A program made the position numbers and the translations under genes. Below, piece by piece: positions 1 to 7,202 of a stretch of DNA of 7,887 nucleotides (positions are counted from its first letter, which is position 1; each line of letters starts with the position of its first letter). The DNA comes from Bacteroidales bacterium (GTDB taxonomy: Bacteria; Bacteroidota; Bacteroidia; Bacteroidales; UBA932), in the NCBI GenBank assembly GCA_017538685.1, contig JAFYIK010000012.1, positions 1 to 7,887 on the forward strand, given 5' to 3'. Below the pieces are notes generated by a model that saw nothing but the letters and a program-made list of their open reading frames with translations, had not been told where the DNA came from and made no database searches.

Positions 1-384
1 GCATATATTCAGTTGAAACGCCCGGCGAAGGCGCGCTATGTGCGCTACCGCAATGTCGCGGTTTCGGCGCCTTATCTGGCTCTTTCGGAGATCAGGGTAT
101 TCGGCCTGGGCAGCGGCTCGGCTCCCTCGGCTCCTTCAGACGTACAGGCCGTTCGCTGCGAGGACAGGCGCGATGCGCTTATCAGCTGGAGTCCTGTTGC
201 AGGCGCGCAGGGATACAACGTCTACTGGGGCATAGCTCCGGACAAGCTCTACAGCACCTGGATGGTCTATGGCGAAGACCATCTGCTGCTTCCTTCGCTT
301 TCCGCGGATCAGGAATACTGGTTCGCGGTGGAGGCGTTCAACTCGTGCGGCGTGTCCGAGCTGGCGCGCGCACAAGCGCATTAG
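1..384 (+). CDS. C-terminal fragment of a secreted protein: discoidin-like tail plus fibronectin type III domain
   Basis: This gene enters the window from the left. The open frame starts at base 1 (first residues AYIQLKRP) and ends with TAG at 382-384, giving 127 visible residues; the TTG at base 13 is an internal codon, not the start. Residues 1-36 (ARYVRYRNVAV, then LSEIRVFG) look like the last strands of an F5/8 type C (discoidin) galactose-binding-like module. Residues about 42-122 form a fibronectin type III domain with the usual ISWSPVAGAQGYNVYWG and YWFAVEAFN strands. This pair of modules is common at the C-terminus of secreted Bacteroidota glycoside hydrolases, including GH43-like proteins, but no catalytic residues are visible, so the enzyme class is not assigned. 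It lies 54 bases before the GH144 gene on the same strand and probably belongs to the same PUL, although a promoter match sits between the two. Confidence 0.85.
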   Translation, partial: AYIQLKRPAKARYVRYRNVAVSAPYLALSEIRVFGLGSGSAPSAPSDVQAVRCEDRRDALISWSPVAGAQGYNVYWGIAPDKLYSTWMVYGEDHLLLPSLSADQEYWFAVEAFNSCGVSELARAQAH

Positions 385-412
385 GATATTTCGAAGGGTT
401 TCGTTATATTTG
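381..412 (+). promoter_or_regulatory. Putative Bacteroidota promoter ahead of the GH144-susCD operon
   Basis: TATATTTG at 405-412 matches the Bacteroidota -7 consensus TAnnTTTG exactly. The -33 element is weak: TTAG at 381-384, three of four matches to TTTG, with a 20-base spacer. Transcription would start near base 419 and leave a leader of about 20 bases before the TTG start at 439. The -33 part overlaps the stop codon of the upstream gene. The position is what one would expect for the promoter of the PUL operon, but the match is by eye only. Confidence 0.5.
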
Positions 413-438
413 CGACGCATTAACACAAAACAGGCCTT

Positions 439-1752
439 TTGTTTAAAAAATCGACCTTCATTCTGCTAGTTGCCGCATTCGCGGCTTTAGCTCCCTCCTG
501 CGGCCCCCGCAGGGTCGGTGTCAGTATATCCGACGAAGCGTTGCTCGATACCGTCCAGCGGCAGACTACCCTCTATTTTACAGATTTCTCCGAGCCGAAC
601 ACGGGTCTGGCGCGTGAGCGTTCGAACGACACATTTGGAGATATAGTCACTACGGGCGGCTCCGGCTTCGGGATTATGGCCATAATAGCCGGAATGGAGA
701 GGGGATACCTCAGCCGTGAATATGGCATCTATCTTTTCGACAAGCAGCTTACTTTCCTTGAGAAATGCGAGCGCTTCCACGGTATGTGGGCGCATTGGTA
801 CGACGGCAACACCGGCGAAGTGCGTCCGTTCAGCAAATACGACGACGGCGGAGACATAGTGGAGTCGGCTTTCCTGGCCCAGGGCCTCCTCACGATGAGG
901 CAGTACTTCAAGGAAAGCGCCCCCGAACTCGCCCGCAGGGCGGATGAACTCTGGCGCGGGATGGAATGGGACTGGTACACTCAGGGCACGGATTCCCTCT
1001 ACTGGCACTGGTCCAAGAACTACGGCTGGAAGATGAACCACCGCATAAAAGGCTACGACGAATGCTTTATCGCTTACGTTCTGGCGGCTTCTTCTCCCAC
1101 CCACAAAGTCGGACGCAAGGTCTACGAAGCCTGTTACAAGAATTCTCCTTATTACTACAACGGCAAGTCTTACTACGGAATTCCCCTTACTATAGGAATG
1201 GAGTACGGCGGGCCGCTTTTCTTTACCCATTATTCCTTCCTGGGGCTCGATCCGCGCGGGCTCTCGGACGGCCTGACCGATTATTATGAAAGAGGCCGTG
1301 CGCACGCGCTGATCCACTACAATTACGCAATAGAGAATCCCAAGGGCTGGAAAGGCTATGGCGCGGACCTGTGGGGCTTCACCTCTTCGGACGACCCCAA
1401 GGTGGGCTATTGCTCGCATCATCCGGGCACGCCGGACGAGAACGGCACCGTGTCGCCGACTGCGGCAATATCTTCCATAGTGTACACCCCTGAAGAGTCG
1501 CTCAAGTGTATGCATCATCTCTTTGAAGACCTGGGAGACGAACTCTTCGGCCCTATGGGCTTCTACGATGCCTATAACCCTTCTATGCCTGCTGACAAGC
1601 AGGTTGTCCGCAGCTATCTGGCCATAGACCAGGGCCCGATTGCGGTGATGCTTGAGAACTACCGCAGCGGCCTTCTCTGGAAGCTCTTTATGAGCGCTCC
1701 GGAGGTTCGCGAAGGACTCGATGAATTAGGATTCACAATTAATAACCAATAA
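439..1752 (+). CDS. GH144 family lipoprotein, predicted beta-1,2-glucanase or beta-1,2-glucooligosaccharide hydrolase
   Basis: The 437-residue protein starts at TTG 439. No ATG or GTG lies between the in-frame stop at 421 and the signal peptide, and the first in-frame ATG (residue 80) would remove the signal and part of the domain. Residues 1-21 form a lipoprotein signal ending APSC, with Cys21 as the lipidation site. The rest, from about residue 31, is one GH144 / PF10091 (alpha/alpha)6-barrel domain: TGLARER (55-61), TGGSGFGIMAI (72-82), RFHGMWAHWYDG (112-123), KYDDGGDIVESAFLAQG (133-149), an aromatic-rich stretch at 172-197, and GYDECFIAYV near 205-214. From recalled family literature, the acidic residues Asp135, Asp139, Glu142 and Glu208 correspond to those implicated in GH144. 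Characterised members hydrolyse beta-1,2-glucan (endo) or release sophorose (exo); the old name 'glucoamylase-like' is misleading. The residues after Cys21 (GPRRV) lack acidic surface-export residues, so a periplasmic place is possible. The stop is 8 bases before susC, implying one operon. Confidence 0.9.
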   Translation: MFKKSTFILLVAAFAALAPSCGPRRVGVSISDEALLDTVQRQTTLYFTDFSEPNTGLARERSNDTFGDIVTTGGSGFGIMAIIAGMERGYLSREYGIYLFDKQLTFLEKCERFHGMWAHWYDGNTGEVRPFSKYDDGGDIVESAFLAQGLLTMRQYFKESAPELARRADELWRGMEWDWYTQGTDSLYWHWSKNYGWKMNHRIKGYDECFIAYVLAASSPTHKVGRKVYEACYKNSPYYYNGKSYYGIPLTIGMEYGGPLFFTHYSFLGLDPRGLSDGLTDYYERGRAHALIHYNYAIENPKGWKGYGADLWGFTSSDDPKVGYCSHHPGTPDENGTVSPTAAISSIVYTPEESLKCMHHLFEDLGDELFGPMGFYDAYNPSMPADKQVVRSYLAIDQGPIAVMLENYRSGLLWKLFMSAPEVREGLDELGFTINNQ

Positions 1753-1760
1753 ACCAAGAA

Positions 1761-4700
1761 ATGAAGCGTTTAGCAACTATTCTAGCCTTGGCGCTGATTT
1801 CTGCGGCGGCTTTCGCCCAGACAATCACCGTCACGGGTACCGTTGTCGACGACCAGGGCTGGCCTCAGATGTCGGCCGGAGTATTCGAGAAGGGTACCAC
1901 CAACGGCACGGTCACGGACCTGGACGGCGCCTACACCATCAAGGTGCCCGCCAACGCGGTCCTCGTCTTCTCCTTCTACGGTTTCAAGGACGTTGAAGTC
2001 CCCGTGGACGGCAAGACAGTGATCGATGTCACGATGTACCCGGATAACCTTCTCCTCGAGGAGGTGGTGGTCGTGGGTTACGGCACACAGAAAGCTAAAG
2101 ACCTCACTGCCCCTATCGTGAACGTGAAGGGCGAGGAACTCAGCAAGCAGGTCGCTGCGAACCCGATGAGTGCCCTCCAGGGTATGGTCAGCGGCGTGCA
2201 GATCACCCAGAGCGGCGCGCCTGGCGCAGGCCCTTCCGTGAAAATCCGTGGTGTCGGATCCATCGGCGACTATGCCAACCCGCTTTATGTCGTGGACGGC
2301 GCGTTTATGGACAACATCGACTTCCTCTCGAGCTCCGATATCGAGAGCCTGACCGTGCTCAAGGACGCATCTGCGGCTGCCATCTACGGTGTGCGCGCAG
2401 CTAACGGCGTCATCCTCGTCACCACCAAGAAAGGTGCGACGGGCAAGGTCAGGGTGGCCTACGACGGCTATGTCGGCGTGCAGATTCCGACCAACATAAT
2501 GAAGATGGCGAACACTGAGCAGTATGTGGAGATGTATAATCTCGTCTATTCTGAGGCTCCGAAGAGCGTGGACTCTTACGGCGGAGTCAGCACCGACTGG
2601 TATGCCGAACTCGTGCATCCTGCCCTGACCCACAGCCATTCACTCGATCTTTCTGGCGGGAATGACGCTACCAACTATTCGGTGGGTCTGAGCTACTTCT
2701 ACCAGGACGGTATTATGAACTACTGCACGAACGACTACAACCGTTTCAACCTCCGCGCCCGCCTGGATCAGAAAATGACTGACTGGCTGAAGGTCGGCGT
2801 GAACACGGTGGTATCCCGTTACGATAAGAACAATCCGAATTCGGGAGTTTACTACCAGGCGTTCGTCAATCCTCCTGTCTACGGAGTTTACAGCGACGCC
2901 AACGTGGACGCCTATCCGGTGGCTTTCGATTCCCCTCAGCGTTACGGCTACAGCAACAGTTTCGGAAATCCCGCTGCTTCTGCATATTACTCGAACAGCA
3001 CCGACAGGGGCCTGAAGACCGTCTTCTCCGCCTATGCGGAAGCTACAATCACTCCGAAACTCAAGTTCAAGACTTCCTACAACCTCGATTTCAACTTCGC
3101 GGACCAGCAGTCTTACACTCCGGAGCACTTTGTGGGAGGTTCGCAGGGAACTTCGGTTTCCAGCCTTTCAAAGACCTACGCCTACGGCACATATCAGATT
3201 CTGGACAACACACTTACTTATTCGGACCAGATCGGCGCGCATAATTTCACTGCTATGCTCGGCCAGTCTACCCGTATGCAGTACAACGCCTGGCTCAACG
3301 GCAGGGCGGTGAGCGTTCCCGATTTCGACGCCGCATCGAGGTATCTGGTCAACGGCTCCTATCGCAACCAGACCGCTTCCGACGGCGCAAGCCGCTACAA
3401 CGGCATCTCGTTCTTTGCCCGCGGAACCTATAGCTATAATGAGAAGTACCTTGCCACCTTCACTCTACGTGCGGACGGATCGTCCAAGTATCAGGAAAAA
3501 TGGGGCATCTTCCCTTCGCTGGGTCTTGGCTGGAACGTCTCAGACGAAGACTTTATGAAGGATCTCCAGGTGCTTAATTACCTCAAGCTCCGCGCTTCGT
3601 GGGGTATGCTCGGTAACGACAACGTCCCTTCGAACGACATCAACATCGCCGGTACTTCCGGAGTTGCTTCTTCGGCTGTGTTCGGCGACACCCTCGTGGA
3701 CGGTATAGGTGCACAGACGGTGTATCAGAACTACCTCAGGTGGGAGGTCGTGACCGAAACCAACATAGGCGCGGACTTCGCGCTGCTGGACAGCCGCCTC
3801 TCCGGCGACATCGACCTCTACCGCAGGGTTACGGACAGGGTGGTGTTCCACGCCCCTATCGCTACGGGCGGCGGTGTGGCCTCTCTGCTCGCCAACAACG
3901 GCAAGGTCCTCAATGCAGGTGTCGAATTCTCCGTCAGATGGGATGATAAGCTAAGTGAGGACCTGCGCTACAACGTGGGATTCAACGCCACTGTCAACCA
4001 TAACGAGGTCCTCGCCCTCGAGGGCCGCGACAACATCCCCGGAGCCCTCACGAACGGCGCATATGCCACAATGACTCAGGTAGGTTATCCTATCGGTGCA
4101 TTCTGGGGCTATCAGGTGGACGGCATCTTCCAGAGCGAGTATGACGCCCAGATGGCTGACGTCACCCAGCTCGACACGGGAGCCGGTTATTTCATTTACC
4201 ACGATTTCGCGGGAAATGAAGACGGCACCCCGGATGGCAAGATCACTGAAGCAGACCGTGTCTATCTCGGATCGCCGCTGCCGTGGCTGATGATGGGCCT
4301 CAATCTCGGTCTGAACTGGAAGAACTGGGATTTCTCGGCTGTCGTCAATGCCAACATTGGCAACAAGATCTTCAACCAGAAGCGCCTCAACAAGCAGGTG
4401 TTCCCGGACGGCAACTACGACTACGCTTTCTATGAGAACGCGTGGCGCAAGGATAAGAAGTCTGACACCTATCCTACTCCCAAAGTGCTTACTTCCCAGC
4501 TGATGTCCCAGAGCAACAGCTTCTTCATCGAAGACGGCTCTATGCTTCGTATCCAGAACGTCCAGTTTGGTTACACTCTCCGCAACGTGTTCGGAAAGGG
4601 CAGCGTCAGGATGTATCTGAGCGCCCAGAGGCCTCTGTCACTCTTCAAGTACAACGGTTTCACCACTGAAATCGGCGGTTCTCCCATCGAAAACGGAATC

Positions 4701-4763
4701 GACGGCTCATCCGTCTATCCGATGCAGTCTATCTATACCTTTGGTGTAAATATGAATTTCTAG
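1761..4763 (+). CDS. susC: SusC/RagA-family TonB-dependent outer-membrane transporter
   Basis: A 1000-residue outer-membrane protein that imports oligosaccharides using TonB-ExbBD energy, working under a SusD lid. Residues 1-20 are a type I signal peptide (MKRLATIL..., ending AFAQ). Residues about 22-95 are the carboxypeptidase-regulatory-like Ig domain seen in this family (VTGTVVDDQGWP, GTVTDLDGAYTI). Residues 99-110 (LLEEVVVVGYGTQ region) are the typical linker and TonB box. The plug spans about 112-224 (KIRGVGSIGDYANPLYVVDG, then LKDASAAAIYGVRAANGVILVTT), and the beta barrel runs from about 230 to the C-terminus, which ends in YTFGVNMNF with a terminal Phe as expected for BAM-inserted proteins. 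A conserved Asp-rich segment (NEDGTPDGKITEADRVYLGSP) begins near 819. There is no N-terminal STN domain, so it probably does not signal to an ECF sigma/anti-sigma pair. The susD gene follows after 4 bases. Length is normal for the family; substrate cannot be read from the sequence. The symbol is a family name. Confidence 0.97.
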   Translation: MKRLATILALALISAAAFAQTITVTGTVVDDQGWPQMSAGVFEKGTTNGTVTDLDGAYTIKVPANAVLVFSFYGFKDVEVPVDGKTVIDVTMYPDNLLLEEVVVVGYGTQKAKDLTAPIVNVKGEELSKQVAANPMSALQGMVSGVQITQSGAPGAGPSVKIRGVGSIGDYANPLYVVDGAFMDNIDFLSSSDIESLTVLKDASAAAIYGVRAANGVILVTTKKGATGKVRVAYDGYVGVQIPTNIMKMANTEQYVEMYNLVYSEAPKSVDSYGGVSTDWYAELVHPALTHSHSLDLSGGNDATNYSVGLSYFYQDGIMNYCTNDYNRFNLRARLDQKMTDWLKVGVNTVVSRYDKNNPNSGVYYQAFVNPPVYGVYSDANVDAYPVAFDSPQRYGYSNSFGNPAASAYYSNSTDRGLKTVFSAYAEATITPKLKFKTSYNLDFNFADQQSYTPEHFVGGSQGTSVSSLSKTYAYGTYQILDNTLTYSDQIGAHNFTAMLGQSTRMQYNAWLNGRAVSVPDFDAASRYLVNGSYRNQTASDGASRYNGISFFARGTYSYNEKYLATFTLRADGSSKYQEKWGIFPSLGLGWNVSDEDFMKDLQVLNYLKLRASWGMLGNDNVPSNDINIAGTSGVASSAVFGDTLVDGIGAQTVYQNYLRWEVVTETNIGADFALLDSRLSGDIDLYRRVTDRVVFHAPIATGGGVASLLANNGKVLNAGVEFSVRWDDKLSEDLRYNVGFNATVNHNEVLALEGRDNIPGALTNGAYATMTQVGYPIGAFWGYQVDGIFQSEYDAQMADVTQLDTGAGYFIYHDFAGNEDGTPDGKITEADRVYLGSPLPWLMMGLNLGLNWKNWDFSAVVNANIGNKIFNQKRLNKQVFPDGNYDYAFYENAWRKDKKSDTYPTPKVLTSQLMSQSNSFFIEDGSMLRIQNVQFGYTLRNVFGKGSVRMYLSAQRPLSLFKYNGFTTEIGGSPIENGIDGSSVYPMQSIYTFGVNMNF

Positions 4764-4767
4764 GACT

Positions 4768-6249
4768 ATGAAAGCAAGAATCACAATACTCATAGCAACT
4801 GCCCTCGTAGTGGTGTCCTGCTCGGACTTCCTCAACATACGCCAGGAAGCCACGATGCCTTCGTCCGGTCTGGACTACACCAAGACGGAGAACGTCTTTA
4901 TGCCTGTCAGCGCCGCTTACGCATCTATGCGTCTCGGCGAGGGCGAGGCACAGACTTATGTCGGAGTGATGGAAATCTGCTCTGACGATGCCGACAAGGG
5001 GTCGACCGAAGCGGACGGACCTACCGTCGCCCAACTGGACAATTTCACCTATGGCCCGGACAACAATAATGTCGAGTCGATGTGGAATTATTTCTACAAC
5101 ATATCCTCCGCCGCCAACTATGCCATCGAATCGATGGATCCCTTCGAGGAAGCCATAACTTCCGAACAGGGTCTCAAGCAGGTCGCAGAGTGCAGGGGAG
5201 AGGCGAAGATCATAAGGGCTTATGCGTACTTTAATCTGGTCCGCCTTTTCGGCAGTGTGCCTATCATAGACAAAACGATGAGTTCCTCGGAACTCGCTTC
5301 GATGCAGGTCTCTTCAGTGGAAGATGTCTACACCTTCATCTTCAAGGATCTCGACGACGCCATCGCCGTGGTGCCCGAGTCGTTCAACGACTACAAAGGC
5401 AGGTACAACAAGTACACCGCTATGGCCCTCAAGGCCAAAGTGGCTCTCTATCACAAGGATTGGGCGGAAGCTGCCCGCCTGACGGATCTCATCATCGCCA
5501 GCGGCAAGTATTCGCTTATGAACCGTTTCAGGGATGCCTTCAACGTGGAGAACGAATACGGCTCCGAATCGCTGATGGAAATCGGAAGCTCCGATCTTGG
5601 CCAGACCAACGGCGCTGTGATGCCGCTCTGCTACTATGCCTTCATCCAGGGCCCTCGCGGAAACAAGGAGCCGTTCCAGGGTTGGGGCTATAAAGTGCCC
5701 AGTCAGAAACTGATCGATTTCTTCGACGCCCGCAACGACGCAATCCGAAAGAGCGTGACCGTGATGGCCAGAGGAACTATGACGGCCGAAGGTGACTCCA
5801 TCACCAACAGCTGCACCAATCCCTATTACAACGGAAAGGTGTATGTGCCCACTTCCAACAACACGCGTTCCTTCAACGCTTATGGTCTGGACCACAATAT
5901 GCGTCTGATCCGTTACGCCGATGTGCTGCTTATGTATGCGGAGGCTATGGCGCATACCCCGGCCTACACGCCCACCTCAGGCTACACCGCCGACGACGCA
6001 CTCAACGAAGTGCGCGCACGTGCCGGCCTGACTGCCACTACGGCTACCCTGGACAACATCTACGATGAACGGCGTGCAGAGCTTGCTCTCGAGGAAAACC
6101 GCTTCTTCGACCTGGTCCGCTGGGGTAAGGCAGTAGAAGTCCTGGGACCTCTGGGATTCACGGCCAATAAGAATGAGCTTTTCCCCATTCCCGCCCCTCA
6201 GCGTCAGCTCAATCCCAATCTTCCTGCAACACCCGGATATACTTATTAA
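4768..6249 (+). CDS. susD: SusD/RagB-family surface glycan-binding lipoprotein
   Basis: A 493-residue lipoprotein that forms the lid of the SusC transporter and binds the glycan. The signal peptide (MKARITILIATALVVVSC) places the lipidated cysteine at residue 18; SDF follows, with an acidic residue close to the cysteine that fits surface export. Family hallmarks are the TPR-like helix AECRGEAKIIRAYAYFNLVRLFGSVPIID (about 140-168, with GEAKIIRAYAYF the signature), then RYNKYTAMALKAKVALY (212-228), MRLIRYADVLLMYAEAM (378-394), IYDERRAELALEENRFFDLVRWG (431-453) and the C-terminal LFPIPAPQRQLNPNL (471-485). These correspond to SusD-like_3 (PF14322) at the N-terminus and the SusD/RagB domain (PF07980) at the C-terminus. 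Length is usual. It starts 4 bases after the susC stop, and the last bases of susC give an AGGA only 2 bases from the ATG, so translation is probably coupled. The glycan specificity is inferred only from neighbouring GH144 genes. The symbol is a family name. Confidence 0.97.
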   Translation: MKARITILIATALVVVSCSDFLNIRQEATMPSSGLDYTKTENVFMPVSAAYASMRLGEGEAQTYVGVMEICSDDADKGSTEADGPTVAQLDNFTYGPDNNNVESMWNYFYNISSAANYAIESMDPFEEAITSEQGLKQVAECRGEAKIIRAYAYFNLVRLFGSVPIIDKTMSSSELASMQVSSVEDVYTFIFKDLDDAIAVVPESFNDYKGRYNKYTAMALKAKVALYHKDWAEAARLTDLIIASGKYSLMNRFRDAFNVENEYGSESLMEIGSSDLGQTNGAVMPLCYYAFIQGPRGNKEPFQGWGYKVPSQKLIDFFDARNDAIRKSVTVMARGTMTAEGDSITNSCTNPYYNGKVYVPTSNNTRSFNAYGLDHNMRLIRYADVLLMYAEAMAHTPAYTPTSGYTADDALNEVRARAGLTATTATLDNIYDERRAELALEENRFFDLVRWGKAVEVLGPLGFTANKNELFPIPAPQRQLNPNLPATPGYTY

Positions 6250-6284
6250 TCATTTTATAAACCTTTTTAAACACAAAAAGCACA
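6250..6284 (+). promoter_or_regulatory. AT-rich leader of the LamG lipoprotein gene
   Basis: This 35-base gap is strikingly A/T-rich compared with the GC-rich genes around it and ends in ACACAAAAAGCACA directly before the ATG. In Bacteroidota, unstructured A-rich leaders rather than Shine-Dalgarno sites favour strong initiation, so this fits efficient translation of the next gene. I see no TAnnTTTG promoter element and no hairpin with a T-run, so transcription probably continues through from susD. Confidence 0.45.
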
Positions 6285-7160
6285 ATGAAAAAATTTTTCC
6301 TTTTTGCAGCTGTGGCAATGTTTGCATTTGCCGCCTGCGACAAACCCGCAAATGAAGGTGAAGACACCAAGGATAAGACTCCCGAGGTGAAGACCTGCGC
6401 AGAAAACCTGGTTGCACATTTCCCGCTTGACTCCGAGACCAACGCCGTGAAGGCCGAGGGTATCACATTCGCTTCCAAGGGAGGCGCCGCCGCTTTCGCC
6501 GAAGGTCAGATCGGCAACGGTTATACCAACACCGCCGGCGACAACAGCGAGGCTTATCTGAAGTTCAACCTTGCACAGAATAACCCTATCTCGGCTCTTA
6601 CCGATGTGACCATCACTATGTGGGTTAAGAACATCGAGGAATTCCAGAAGGGAGGACTCCTTTCCGTGAACGGCAAGATTTTCCCCACTCAGGACTGGCC
6701 TTCATTCGTTATGATGTTCGACAACAAGAATGTCGAAGAAGAAACCGGAGCAAAGACCCAGCAGGTCAACGGCCGTATTATGTTCAAGAAAGAGGACGGC
6801 AATGAGACCAATATGTGGCTCGACAGCTGGGATCCCGCATTTGCCAAGTACGCCACCTGGTTCCACTTCGCCTACACTTATGTGGCTGAGACCGGTGCCT
6901 GGGCCCTCTATGTGGACGGCGTGAAGGTCAAAGAGGCCGAGTTTGGCGACAAGATGCCTTTCGGCGGATGCATTCCTGCCGACGCAGATGCCCTTTATCT
7001 TGGCGGCTGGTCTTCCTGGATTGAGAAGTATGCCGGAGCACAGGATTGGATGAGCTTCTTCTCAGGCAGCATCGACGAGATCCGTATCTTCAACAAGGCT
7101 CTTACCGAGGACGAGATCAAGGCTCTCCGCAAGGAGGAAGTCGCTATCGCACTTTCGTAA
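6285..7160 (+). CDS. LamG / concanavalin A-like domain lipoprotein, candidate surface glycan-binding protein
   Basis: A 291-residue predicted lipoprotein. The signal peptide MKKFFLFAAVAMFAFAAC puts the lipidated cysteine at residue 18, followed by a charged, mostly acidic linker (DKPANEGEDTKDKTPE, 19-34), consistent with export to the cell surface. Residues about 41-283 form one LamG-type (Laminin_G_3, concanavalin A-like) beta-sandwich: LVAHFPLDSE (42-51), VTITMWVK (108-115), WFHFAYTYVAETGAWALYVDG (192-212) and the family's closing motif FSGSIDEIRIFNKALTEDEI (259-278). Several exposed aromatics are possible ligand contacts. No catalytic motif of a glycoside hydrolase is visible. It occupies the place directly after susD where PULs usually encode a SusE/SusF-like surface glycan-binding protein, so that role is inferred from position and fold; it is not a sequence homologue of SusE or SusF as far as I can judge. 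ATG 6285 is chosen because it gives the signal peptide. Confidence 0.88.
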   Translation: MKKFFLFAAVAMFAFAACDKPANEGEDTKDKTPEVKTCAENLVAHFPLDSETNAVKAEGITFASKGGAAAFAEGQIGNGYTNTAGDNSEAYLKFNLAQNNPISALTDVTITMWVKNIEEFQKGGLLSVNGKIFPTQDWPSFVMMFDNKNVEEETGAKTQQVNGRIMFKKEDGNETNMWLDSWDPAFAKYATWFHFAYTYVAETGAWALYVDGVKVKEAEFGDKMPFGGCIPADADALYLGGWSSWIEKYAGAQDWMSFFSGSIDEIRIFNKALTEDEIKALRKEEVAIALS

Positions 7161-7161
7161 T

Positions 7162-7169
7162 TACTTTTG
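7162..7169 (+). promoter_or_regulatory. Possible secondary -7 promoter element before the second GH144 gene
   Basis: TACTTTTG matches the Bacteroidota -7 consensus TAnnTTTG exactly and begins two bases after the stop codon of the LamG gene. No convincing -33 TTTG is visible about 20 bases upstream, where the DNA still codes for the LamG C-terminus. If used, transcription would start near 7176, inside the left arm of the hairpin described separately. It is a candidate internal promoter only. Confidence 0.28.
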
Positions 7170-7198
7170 GCGTCGGGGAGAGGGATCTCCCCGGCGTC
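7169..7198 (+). other. GC-rich hairpin immediately upstream of the second GH144 start codon
   Basis: The left arm at 7169-7181 (GGCGTCGGGGAGA) pairs with the right arm at 7186-7198 (TCTCCCCGGCGTC) around a GGGA loop. The stem is 13 pairs without a bulge, including two G-U wobbles in RNA. No T-run follows; the next bases are CCCA and then the ATG at 7203, so it is not a standard intrinsic terminator on either strand. It could attenuate transcription, block translation, or protect or process the 3' end of the upstream mRNA. Confidence 0.6.
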
Positions 7199-7202
7199 CC
7201 CA

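Noticed and set aside
386..410. Possible terminator after the first gene (CGAA...TTCG followed by T-rich sequence)
   Set aside because: The stem is only four pairs and the T-rich part is better explained as the TATATTTG promoter element.
487..1518. Long antisense open frame of 343 codons opposite the first GH144 gene
   Set aside because: It lies wholly opposite a well-supported GH144 gene, has no recognisable domain, and long antisense frames are expected in GC-rich coding DNA.
439..1752. Glucoamylase / starch utilisation reading of the 'glycoamylase-like' domain
   Set aside because: The conserved blocks fit GH144, whose characterised members act on beta-1,2-glucans; nothing here resembles GH13, GH15 or GH97 starch enzymes.
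2052..2063. 12-base perfect palindrome CTCCTCGAGGAG
   Set aside because: It simply encodes Leu-Leu-Glu-Glu of the conserved SusC linker before the TonB box; the codons explain the symmetry.
1782..2639. Antisense open frame of 285 codons opposite the susC N-terminus
   Set aside because: The opposite strand encodes clear SusC motifs; the antisense product is His/Arg/Val-rich low-information sequence with no family resemblance.
4014..4025. 12-base perfect palindrome GCCCTCGAGGGC inside susC
   Set aside because: It is coding sequence in the barrel, single copy, unrelated to any boundary; one such match in about 8 kb of GC-rich DNA is not remarkable.
6285..7160. Calling the LamG protein a GH16-type glucanase
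   Set aside because: LamG and GH16 share a sandwich fold, but no ExDxxE catalytic motif is visible and the C-terminal SGSIDEIRIFN signature is that of LamG domains.
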